In this document: piece by piece, positions 56,315-64,000 of the stretch
Numbering within the stretch: position 1 is the first letter of the stretch
Layout of the letters: each line of letters starts with the position of its first letter
NCBI GenBank assembly: GCA_964019135.1
Contig: OZ025260.1
Coordinates: 12,146,254 to 12,210,253 of the forward strand
Reading direction: 5' to 3'
Origin: Arenicola marina
Lineage: Eukaryota > Annelida > Polychaeta > Arenicolidae
DNA: 64,000 nucleotides
Translations under genes and position numbers: made by a program
The notes under the pieces: generated by a model
Database searches by the model: none
What the model saw: only the letters and a program-made list of their open reading frames with translations
Told to the model about the DNA's origin: nothing

Positions 56315-59206
56315 TCACAAAAAATTACCCCATACTCTTTGAAATCTAATGGTAAAGTTTCCTCTTAACACAGCTATATATTTCTCATATATTAAAACAT
56401 TCTGGAATACCGCGTTAAAAGCTGCAAAAGTGGGGAATGTATTGCGGCATTTACTCGTGTAAATAAACTGTCTGCCTATTAGACATATGTAATCTAGCGA
56501 CGGATTATAACCGCCAAGAAGTAATTTTTTATAATCATATTCAACAGGCGATTTCGTTTTATGTTCATACCAGTTTAACAACCTTATCCAGAATGACTTA
56601 GTTACTTCGCATTCAACAAAGGCATGCATAATACTATCAATTTTTTCGCAACATAATTCACACAAGTCGGAATCTTTTAGCTTACACACATACAATTTTT
56701 CATTATTAAATATAATACGATGGAGCAAACGGAATTGGAAGTGTCGATACTTCACACACTGAGAGACAGAGTATAGACGTCTAAAATGTGACACAAACTC
56801 AGTTAATGTTAAATTTCCGGATAAATCACGTTGCCATTTCTCAAAGGCACTCACTGGATCCAAGGAATATCCTGTCATTAATTTGTCATACACATATTTG
56901 CTTACATTGCTGACTTGATTGTACGCTACATAAGGACAACTATCGGTATTTACAACAGGATTGTCCGCATTATGTAACATTTTTTTCCAATTGTCCGGTA
57001 GACTGTGAACCACCCCATAGTAATGCAATATATTTGTTTTTAGCTTGTACTTCGCACACAGGTCATCATAAGATAGTAGTGCACCATCCAGTCTAACTAA
57101 ATCTTTTACCCACACTATTCCCACTGTTATCCAGTTTTCCAGAGCGATCAGTTTACCATCGATCTTAATTGACGAATTGAACCATATTACTTCCTCTAAA
57201 ACGTCTTCTTTCGTAGATACCTCATGAAAGTTAAACTCACACCATGAATTCACGACATTAAACAGAAAGGTACCTTTAATATGTTGGTAAAATGGGAGGT
57301 TCACCACATATTTCACGCGTACATTGCATTTCCAAAATAATTGTCCAATTGATCCGAAGTGACCGCTTACTAAACACGAGAGAGCTTGATTTGACACAAA
57401 TCGTTTGACCCAGGCGGCCTTCAGTGAACTATCCTTCACAGCAATATTTGTAACATTCATACCTCCTAGGGTTTTCTTATTGTACATAACAGTGCGCTTT
57501 ATTTTGTCAGGTTTGCCGTCCCACAGGAAAATAAAAATGTCTCTCTGTATGTGCTTGAAGAATAGAAGTTCTGGGCTTGGTAACACAGACATTAAATAGA
57601 CTAATTTAGGAATGACCAGTGATTGGGTTATAACCGTTCTGCCGAACAGGGACATTTTTCTGCGCTGCCACAAACTTAACATACTTTGCATTTGTTTTTG
57701 CACCCCGCTGTAATTTTCCGCGATAAATTCTTTGGGATTTGCACTAATTTTAACTCCAAGAACGGTAATAGGACCTTTGGACCATATTATTTGTGACTCG
57801 GGTACGAGGATATGATAGCTTTCCCGTATTTTCCCCAACGGAAGTATCACCGTCTTATCATAGTTTACCTTTAGTCCTGATAACTGGTAAAATTCGTTAA
57901 AAGTATTAATGACCTTTCTGAGCACATGCTCAGAATACTTTAGGAACAAGCCCATATCGTCTGCGTATTGAATAATTTTAAATTCCTGATTCCTATATTT
58001 AAAACCAATAATGTCAGGGTCACTACGTATTTTGATGGCTAATATTTCGGCTACCAAGATAAATAAGTAGGGAGAAAGCGGACACCCTTGCCTTAGACCT
58101 CTTGTTAAGGGGAAGTAATCCGACGTCCATCCATTATTAATTACACATGAACTAATATCGGTATAAAACGTTTCAACCCATTTTGTTATAGATTTTCCAA
58201 AATTAAAATGTTTAAGCGTTTGCTTAATAAAGGTCCAGTCGACTGTGTCAAAGGCTTTTTCAAAGTCTATTGACAAAAATAACAACTCTACATTTTCTTT
58301 CTTAGCTAAGTCCATAATGGTTGTTAGTTTGACAATATTCTCGCCGATGTATCGGCCTTTCATAAAGCCTGTCTGATCTTGATGTATTAATTTGTCGAGC
58401 GTAGACTTTGTTCTCTTGGCAACACTTTTTGTTGTAAGTTTATAATCTGTATTTAAAAGAGAAATAGGTCGCCAGTTTTTAAGGTAAGTACTATCTTTAC
58501 CTGGTTTGGGGATCAGCGTTAAAACTCCTTGCTTTTGTGATACCGACATATGACCTTTCTCGTATGCTAAGTTAAATGCATTAATTAGTGGCCTCTTGAT
58601 ATCCTCCCAAAATACTCTGTAGAATTCGTAAGGTAACCCATCAGGACCTGGAGATTTGTTATCGTCGCAATTCTGGAGGGCGCAAAATACTTCATCTTCA
58701 CTTAATATACCCTCAATGCCATCCCTTTCTTCCATAGTTAACGTTGTGTGTTCATCTGCAAAGCAATCTTGGTTTAAACCTTCTGTTTGTGGTTGGTTAG
58801 TATGCAAATTGGCATAAAATCTCTTACATTCTTCAAGGATGCTAGTTTTCCCAGTTATAATATCTCCACCAGGCGTCTTTAGTCTCTTTATCAGTTTATT
58901 ATTATAATTGCGTTTCTCCAGATTTTGAAAAAACTGTGTGCATTTTTCCCCCTCTTGGTAAAACAAAGCCTTACTTCTGAGAATTGCCCCTTTAGTTTTT
59001 GCTTCAACTATTTCATTAATATCTTCTCTAATTAGATTTATATCGATAAGTGTATCACTATCTGAATTCTGTGAAACTTTCTGTTCAAGGCGTTTCAACC
59101 GTCTCTCTAGTACCGTTAATTTGTTATTTTGAGACTTATTTTTATTAGCTGTATACTTAATAGATTCGCCTCGAATGTTACTTTTTATCGTATCCCATAA
59201 CAACAT
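56315..59206 (-). CDS. LINE ORF2: reverse transcriptase and C-terminal Cys/His region
   Basis: One frame of 963 codons. GPDGLPYEFY is at about residue 187, LIPKPGKD and NWRPISLLNTDYKL near 235-260, QTGFMKGRYIGENI near 285, the first catalytic Asp in SIDFEKAFDTVDW near 315, GLRQGCPLSPYLF near 375, and the catalytic QYADDMGLFL near 414. The C-terminal part has CELCCEKIDSIMHAFVEC at about 855, a Cys/His arrangement typical of L1/Tx1 elements. The RT would replicate the element by target-primed reverse transcription in the nucleus. The displayed start is not the true start: the endonuclease precedes it in other frames (59207-60065). The RT itself shows no missing catalytic residue. Confidence 0.93.
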   Translation of the reverse strand: MLLWDTIKSNIRGESIKYTANKNKSQNNKLTVLERRLKRLEQKVSQNSDSDTLIDINLIREDINEIVEAKTKGAILRSKALFYQEGEKCTQFFQNLEKRNYNNKLIKRLKTPGGDIITGKTSILEECKRFYANLHTNQPQTEGLNQDCFADEHTTLTMEERDGIEGILSEDEVFCALQNCDDNKSPGPDGLPYEFYRVFWEDIKRPLINAFNLAYEKGHMSVSQKQGVLTLIPKPGKDSTYLKNWRPISLLNTDYKLTTKSVAKRTKSTLDKLIHQDQTGFMKGRYIGENIVKLTTIMDLAKKENVELLFLSIDFEKAFDTVDWTFIKQTLKHFNFGKSITKWVETFYTDISSCVINNGWTSDYFPLTRGLRQGCPLSPYLFILVAEILAIKIRSDPDIIGFKYRNQEFKIIQYADDMGLFLKYSEHVLRKVINTFNEFYQLSGLKVNYDKTVILPLGKIRESYHILVPESQIIWSKGPITVLGVKISANPKEFIAENYSGVQKQMQSMLSLWQRRKMSLFGRTVITQSLVIPKLVYLMSVLPSPELLFFKHIQRDIFIFLWDGKPDKIKRTVMYNKKTLGGMNVTNIAVKDSSLKAAWVKRFVSNQALSCLVSGHFGSIGQLFWKCNVRVKYVVNLPFYQHIKGTFLFNVVNSWCEFNFHEVSTKEDVLEEVIWFNSSIKIDGKLIALENWITVGIVWVKDLVRLDGALLSYDDLCAKYKLKTNILHYYGVVHSLPDNWKKMLHNADNPVVNTDSCPYVAYNQVSNVSKYVYDKLMTGYSLDPVSAFEKWQRDLSGNLTLTEFVSHFRRLYSVSQCVKYRHFQFRLLHRIIFNNEKLYVCKLKDSDLCELCCEKIDSIMHAFVECEVTKSFWIRLLNWYEHKTKSPVEYDYKKLLLGGYNPSLDYICLIGRQFIYTSKCRNTFPTFAAFNAVFQNVLIYEKYIAVLRGNFTIRFQRVWGNFL

Positions 59207-60065
59207 ATGGTCTTGACCCGTTTTCTACCCGCATGGTATCCTTTACTGTTTGCTTCATTTTTTCTCTATAATCGTCGTCTCCCAAGAATGAGCTATTTGA
59301 ACTTCCAAAACCCTCTTCCCCGTTTACAGTCACCAAGTGTGATACATATTCTTACGGCTGAATGATCTGACTGAAATTTATATAGAATCTCAGAGTACTG
59401 TGTTATATTTACCAGTTCAAACGAAATGATAAAAAAATCCAACCCGGTGAATATCAATTTAGGGTATTGAGTATAGTACGTATATTCACGTTGGGACTCA
59501 TGTTGTACTCTCTATATATCGCATAAGTCTTTTTCTTCCATTTGACTCTTAATTACCGCTCTACTCTTTACATTGGGATGATCCTTTCGACCTCCTTTCT
59601 TATCCATTTGATAATCTAAAATACAATTGAAATCACCCCCAACCACTAAATTGGTGGCAAGTAATGCTTCATCTATCTTTATAAAAATATCCCGGTAAAA
59701 AACTCTGGTTTATCAACATTATAGCCATATATATTTGCCATAGTTAATCTGGTATAAAACATTTCTAAATCCAGTATGACGAATCGACCTTCGTCATCGT
59801 TCAGAAAGGTAAAGAGGTTAACATCGAGGGTTTCTCTCAACAGTATACACACTCCTCGAGCAGAACTAGTACCGTGCGAGAAAAATATTTTTCCTCCCCA
59901 TTCTGTCTTCCACATTGACTCATCCTGTTCCGTACTGTGGGTCTCTTGCAGAAAGACAACATCGGCTTTTTGATTAACTTCAAACCACTCAAACATTTTT
60001 TGACGTTTTAAATATTTTCGCAGCCCTCTTTCATTTTGTGTCAAGATGTTAAGACCAGTCATCAA
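59207..60065 (-). pseudogene. LINE ORF2 endonuclease (APE) part, broken
   Basis: From ATG 60065 (minus): LNILTQNERGL, VVFLQETHS with the catalytic Glu, SSARGVCILL, ANIYGYN; this frame ends at 59682. After a frameshift at about 59690 comes LVVGGDFNCILD (about 59645), MDKKGGR, then an in-frame TAG at about 59505 where the family normally has Trp (DI*RVQH), followed by REYTYY and QSDHSAV (about 59365), the final catalytic Asp-His block. Another frame change just before 59206 joins it to the RT. All endonuclease motifs are present, but one nonsense codon and about three frameshifts block translation. L1-type APE domains nick the target DNA. Confidence 0.85.
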
Positions 60066-60679
60066 TCTTAAAGTACCGTTTCTTGTTCCTTAAAACCCCT
60101 ATCACATGCACATTTTTCAACGAGCAAATCAACAAAATATAAACAGATGGTCTTCGGTCGGTCTGCGCCGTTCAGTGTATATCGATAAGATTCATTTGCA
60201 TTGTATGGCGATGCAAGATGTGAAGAACGAAACACAAGAGTTGAACTCATGTTACGTAACCTCCAGAGACCATCGATGGTAAAATTTTAGTAGCTGCAAA
60301 GCGGTTCAACGGGTCGCCAACATAGACCAAAAACGAGCTCTATTGGTCCGCAGCTCTCCCTGTCGAGGAGAAAGAGAAGTAATACCAGTACTGTGTGTGG
60401 TGTGTATAGCGGTACACTAGGCCGGCCACATTATTGTCAATTTCACTGGTGTGCACCGGACCGTGTACTGCACTGCCGGCCTGAGGGCTAAGAACATAGG
60501 CCAAAAGAAAGACACATGTGCGTAATCAGAAAAAAAAACACACAAAATAATGTTCAACCAACTAAATAATAGTTCTACAAGTAATAGCAAAAAACACACA
60601 AAATACTTTTTAACCAACATTACAGTTCCACCGGGAATGGCAAATACATGTAATAGTCCCACAGGTCATTCGGCTCCAG
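60066..60679 (-). other. LINE spacer between ORF1 and ORF2
   Basis: About 610 bp separate the ORF1 stop (60680) from the first ATG of ORF2 (60065). No protein motif is seen. A longer than usual spacer suggests either separate translation starts or extra sequence within this copy. Confidence 0.5.
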
Positions 60680-61526
60680 CTACTGGTCGGCCCTGGTCAG
60701 TGCCTCTTCCGTTGTTTCACCCCATCTGATGCGCGCAACTTTTCCACGCTTGTCTTTGATGAAACACTTTCCCCTCCAATTCCAGCTTTGTGCGATGTGT
60801 TCACTGTTCTTAACGCGATTGATGAGTTTGTAGAGCTCATCGCAGAGATCATCCGCTATCGAGATGCCCGAGTCTATGAGGGTTTTTCTTCTTCTCATCA
60901 CTTCTTCTTTAGTATCTTCACAATCGAATCTCACAATAATGGGCTTCACAGGGTTCTTGCTGGGTAAAGGGTGGTCCCGCACTGTTTTTTTCATTCAGGT
61001 TGCATGCGAGTTTCGTTTGAAGGAACTGCAGAACAGTTAACTTACAGTTGTTTGCTCCTGCTGGCATCTGTAACCCAAATATCCTGATGTTATCCCTTCG
61101 CGAATACTGGGCGTTCTCAGTAGCTTCTCTTCTTGCGAGTTTGGTTTCTTGTACCAAAGACCCTACTTGGGACTCCAGTTGTTGTTTTTCGGTCTTGAGG
61201 ACGTTTACCTCCTCTTTCAGTAAGGTGTTTTGCTGATCAAGCTGGGATATCCTTTGGCTCAAGTTATCCTCCAGAGCACTAAGCGAAGCCTTGATTGTTG
61301 AAACTTCTGCCTTGATGTTTCTCTCCAGGTCAGTCAATTTTTCATCCAATTTCGTTTGGAAACGGTCAAGGATCTCTACAATTTCCGTGGCGGACATGCC
61401 GTGTTCGGATTTTACACAAACGTTCGATGCTGGCGAGTTCCCGTCTCTGTAGCAACCTTTTTGCAATTCGAGTTGCTCCTCCGACGAAGTAGAAGAAAAC
61501 GCCTCAGACCTGCTACGCACACTCAT
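60680..61526 (-). pseudogene. LINE ORF1 (coiled coil plus RRM-like), one frameshift
   Basis: From ATG 61526 the protein has a Ser/Glu-rich start, a heptad-like coiled coil at about residues 45-145 (EILDRFQTKLDEKLTDLERN, then LKEEVNVLKTEKQQLE) and SRRDNIRIFG, the usual entry to the L1 ORF1 RRM. The frame breaks at an A7 run (plus T7 at 60985-60991). In the next frame it continues KPIIVRFDCEDTKEEVMRRR, RGKCFIKDKRGKV and ends at 60680. L1-like ORF1 proteins form trimers through the coiled coil and coat the element RNA. Only one base change separates it from an intact frame; sequencing error in the homopolymer is possible. Confidence 0.88.
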
Positions 61527-61786
61527 GAATTGAGTTTGCTTGGCCTTCTCCGATTTTTGATGGCAGCCGTTTTACTGAACAGTGTATCTTGTCGTTACTT
61601 TGCCAAGTCCATATAATAACCAAGCATTCATGTAACACAAATATTCTTTCACAAACTTAATCTACATGCTTTCTGCTATAAATGCACAGAATCTCAGAAC
61701 CATATCACCATTTCTGACTTCTCCAAACAGGGAAAGCTGCAGAGCACGCGAACCGCTGCCTCACTCCGCCGCCATTAGAAAGATTA

Positions 61787-61801
61787 TGAAAAAGAAACTT
61801 T
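61787..61801. repeat. LINE target-site duplication, right
   Basis: TGAAAAAGAAACTTT, exact partner of 56146-56160. Confidence 0.9.
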
Positions 61802-61969
61802 AACATGGGACTCTATGAGGCTACATATTTGAGCAATAAGCTCTACTCATCGTGAGCAATAAGCCGTGCCGCCTTTCAGGGTGGAGGATCGCTCAACGCT
61901 GCGTGTGTGCGTGAGCATTGACGGGGAGGGAACAGAGCAGTGTGGCGTTTGGTTCTGTCCATCTCTGCG

Positions 61970-62300
61970 TGTCTCCAGGATCTGAGAGGTCAGTCTGGAT
62001 CTGAGAGGTCAATCTGGATCTGAAAGGTCAAATCTGGATCTGAGAGGTCAAATCTGGATCTAAGCGGTTGATCTGCCTCTGAGAGGTCAAATCTGGATCC
62101 GAATGGTCAAATCTGGATCTGAATGGTCAATCTGGATATGAGAGGTCAAATCTGAATCTAAGGGTTTACATCTGAATCTAAGGGTTCACATCCGGATCTG
62201 GGATGTCAGATCTGGATCGAAGAGGCCAAATCTGGATCTAAGGGGTCAATCTGGATCTGATAGGTCATATCTGGATCTCAGGGGTCAATCTGGATCTGGA
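61970..62300. repeat. 20-bp minisatellite (GGATCTGAGAGGTCAAATCT)
   Basis: About 16 units of 19-20 bp with substitutions (GGATCTAAGGGTTCA and others). The array runs into the 3' side of the gag fragment at 62265, so the last codons of that frame (TPEIQI) are made of repeat units. Confidence 0.88.
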
Positions 62301-62715
62301 TTGCACTTTAGGATGACGTTGATGGCTCCTCTGGTTGCGATATGGAGATTTTGAGTAATCCTGCCTAATTCTGTGTGTGGTTGGTTTACCTCCAGGTCTA
62401 CCTCTAGGTTTCATTCCAGAACGACACATGTTTGCCCAGTGATTTGGTTTTTGACATTTTCGACATATAGTTCCATATGCTGGACATTTTTCCTTCTCTT
62501 TCAATGGATGATTCCCTCCGCAATACCCACAGGTTTGTTGAGAGTATGCCTGGTGAGGGTATGACCTCTTGACAGTATGCACTATATTGACGTCACTTGC
62601 TCCTTGCGTTTCTGCCAGTTGTAGTAACATGTGGTTAATCGAAGCTTCATATAGCGTCATTTAATGTCAAGTTATTATCCTTGCCCAGAAGTTCTTTCTG
62701 TAAGTCACATTAAGA
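62265..62715 (-). pseudogene. gag: LTR-retroelement Gag C terminus with two zinc knuckles
   Basis: On the minus strand QKELLGKDNNLTLNDAI (62714-62664), then in another frame EASINHMLLQLAETQ, lead to CGYCGGNHP...CPAYG and CRKCQKPNHWANMC (about 62535-62420). The second is a perfect CX2CX4HX4C knuckle. CPAYGxxCxxCxKxNH is typical of Gag from invertebrate gypsy elements. A basic tail follows and the frame then runs into the minisatellite. No protease or RT is present nearby, so this is an isolated fragment with one frameshift. It is not the same element as the 10-16 kb gypsy copy, whose Gag has a single knuckle. Confidence 0.88.
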
Positions 62716-63080
62716 ATAAAGATTTAACATTTAAAAATAATAAGCAACACCTCCTTTAGATAGTTAAATACTCAAAATCACATGATGGGTGGAATAAACG
62801 GAGGATGATGACGGATATCGTCACCACTCGACACCGCTGAGCGAGAGCCAAAAAATGTCAATGGCGGAGACCCGACAAAAGCCCTTATTATCGCCCACTA
62901 TGTCACCTCTTCAGTACGGCGTTTAGAATTGGAGATGGCATTACGAAAATGTTCAATTATAGGAGAATAGGCATCAAATAATCTTATGATGCCTGCGGAA
63001 AATTGGCTACAACACCCTTTCCTTCATTTTAACCCTGTTTAAAATTTCAAATCGTCATAAAAATGTATTAAATAGAGATT
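62716..63080. other. Gene-free stretch
   Basis: No recognised coding or repeat feature. Confidence 0.35.
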
Positions 63081-63730
63081 TTAACGCGTCACATTCACTT
63101 TCACGTACCTCAAGGTCTCAGCCAACGAACCGGAAAGGGAAAGGTGTTCTAAAAGCAGGAATGACCTTGCGGAAATTGAGAAATGTAGGGGCACCCACTG
63201 AATCACAGAAAACGCACACGCCAGATGCGAAGCGACCGCAGCGTACCTAGCGTCTATTGCAGAGGCTAGCATGAGTGGTAAAGCAAAACCGGCGTCTACT
63301 AGGGGCAACGTTGAGTTCGAGGGAAAAAAATCCTTGAATAGATTAACCTTACATCGGGGCTCAGCGAACTTAACTCCATAATCTAATATTGATGGAATAC
63401 CAGTATTGACTTTGCCGTTATAAAACACTTTACAGAGCCGAAAGAGTCTAGCGTAATAGTTCTCTTTGGCGCGATCAATCTCTACATGAGCCTCACGCCG
63501 ACAAGTTATGTATGAACTGAGGCGATGATCAGTTTTGCATTTAATAAAGGGTTTATATAACCGATCTCTCTTCCTGATGAACCTCTTTTCAAACATTTTT
63601 AGTCATCCATGGTTTGTCTTTACTTTTAACATTGATTGATTTACTTGGTACATAATGGTCGACTGCCCTTTGAAATATCTCCTACCAATAGCGTGTACAG
63701 TCATCTACGTCATCATGGTCCATCTGCCAT
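63081..63730 (-). pseudogene. CR1-like LINE fragment between endonuclease and RT
   Basis: On the minus strand DVDDCTRYW, EIFQRAVDHYVPSKSINV and KDKPWMTKNV (63712-63600) are followed after a frameshift by KRFIRKRDRLYK, EIDRAKENYYARL, GIPSILDYG and VNLFKDFFPSNSTLP. This is the linker of CR1/Jockey-superfamily ORF2 proteins (PW...V...RKRDRLYK...AKxxYY; NxxF...STLP), which lies between endonuclease and RT. The later part (about 63300-63081) is open but without clear RT blocks. The fragment is truncated before the RT core. Confidence 0.8.
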
Positions 63731-64000
63731 GTAAGAACCCACAAAATGTATTATTGTAGTAAACGTTAGGCGTAAGTAACACGTGAGTTATGCTGAAACA
63801 ATGGTTCGCCCTTACATGGAAGAACCACCGTCATCATATAAGTTGATACGCTGCTGCGCCCACCACCGTGGTCAACGTTTTGGAGAAAAAAGCTTGACTT
63901 AGCTTCCGTCTTAGCTTCCGTCTTATTATTTGACCGTTACCGTGCGTCATGCCATAACGTCAAAAGGACGTGATGACGTCATAGATTTATAAAGGCCATT
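63731..64000. other. Gene-free right end of window
   Basis: A short tandem CTTAGCTTCCGT lies at about 63899-63923 and a TGACGTCA (CRE-like) palindrome at about 63974. No gene is seen. Confidence 0.35.

Larger units (their letters stand above)
56161..61786 (-). mobile_element. Full-length Tx1/L1-like LINE with 15-bp target-site duplication
   Basis: The element lies on the minus strand from 61786 (5' end) to 56161 (poly-A tail, poly-T on plus, preceded by a C10 run). Exact 15-bp duplications TGAAAAAGAAACTTT flank it, so its limits are fixed and it is not 5'-truncated, which is unusual for LINEs. It has a 5' UTR of about 260 bp, ORF1 (coiled coil plus RNA-binding), a spacer of about 600 bp, ORF2 (endonuclease, RT, C-terminal Cys/His segment) and an AATAAA at 56202-56197 (minus). 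ORF1 has one frameshift; ORF2 has a few breaks in its first third and 963 open codons after. This is the least decayed element in the window. Confidence 0.93.

Overview
The window is eukaryotic, repeat-dominated DNA with no confident single-copy host gene. Nearly everything recognisable is a transposable element, a broken copy of one, or a tandem repeat. The mix (a Tx1/L1-like LINE with coiled-coil ORF1, CR1-like LINE fragments, a gypsy element with a PNMA-like Gag, a PIF/Harbinger element carrying a MADF-BESS gene, large minisatellites, many fold-back repeats, long G/C homopolymer runs) points to an invertebrate animal. A marine lophotrochozoan such as a mollusc is my guess, from the repeat style only. 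No bacterial-type operons, ribosome binding sites or CRISPR arrays are present.

Layout. 0.5-2.5 kb: decayed L1/Tx1-like LINE (minus). 2.6-2.9 kb: 12-bp minisatellite. 5.5-6.0 kb: CR1-like LINE endonuclease fragment (minus). 6.3-8.2 kb: DNA-transposon-like element with long terminal inverted repeats (TIRs). 8.5-8.7 kb: 200-bp quasi-palindrome. 8.8-10.0 kb: repeat module M1 and a 23-bp satellite. 10.0-15.9 kb: 5'-truncated, multiply broken Ty3/gypsy retrotransposon (gag-PR-RT-RNase H-IN-3' LTR). 15.9-16.3 kb: module M2. 16.3-19.4 kb: 67-bp satellite array A. 19.4-20.1 kb: M3. 20.4-20.9 kb: M4. 21.5-24.4 kb: duplicated short repeats. 24.6-28.2 kb: GC-rich 15-bp arrays. 32.9-34.8 kb: fold-back element. 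35.8 kb: twin 30-bp palindromes. 36.0-46.2 kb: 67-bp satellite array B, about 150 units with higher-order structure. 46.3-48.3 kb: second copies of M1, M2, M3. 49.0-51.3 kb: Harbinger element with the transposase core deleted. 54.5-55.8 kb: second copy of M4, split by an insertion. 56.2-61.8 kb: essentially full-length Tx1/L1-like LINE with a 15-bp target-site duplication. 62.0-62.7 kb: retroelement gag fragment with minisatellite tail. 63.1-63.7 kb: CR1-like LINE fragment.

How the parts fit together. Modules M1-M2-M3-M4 occur twice, in the same order and orientation, about 28-37 kb apart. This implies an old segmental duplication that was later loaded with different insertions: the gypsy element and array A in the left copy, a LINE RT fragment and the Harbinger element in the right copy. 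The 67-bp satellite expanded at two different positions relative to these modules. In array B, variant units recur at exact multiples of 67 bp (1,273 and 1,675 bp), which is a genuine higher-order repeat.

Limits. All family names come from reading motifs by eye. No alignment or database search was run, and element ends are estimates except where target-site duplications or inverted repeats fix them.
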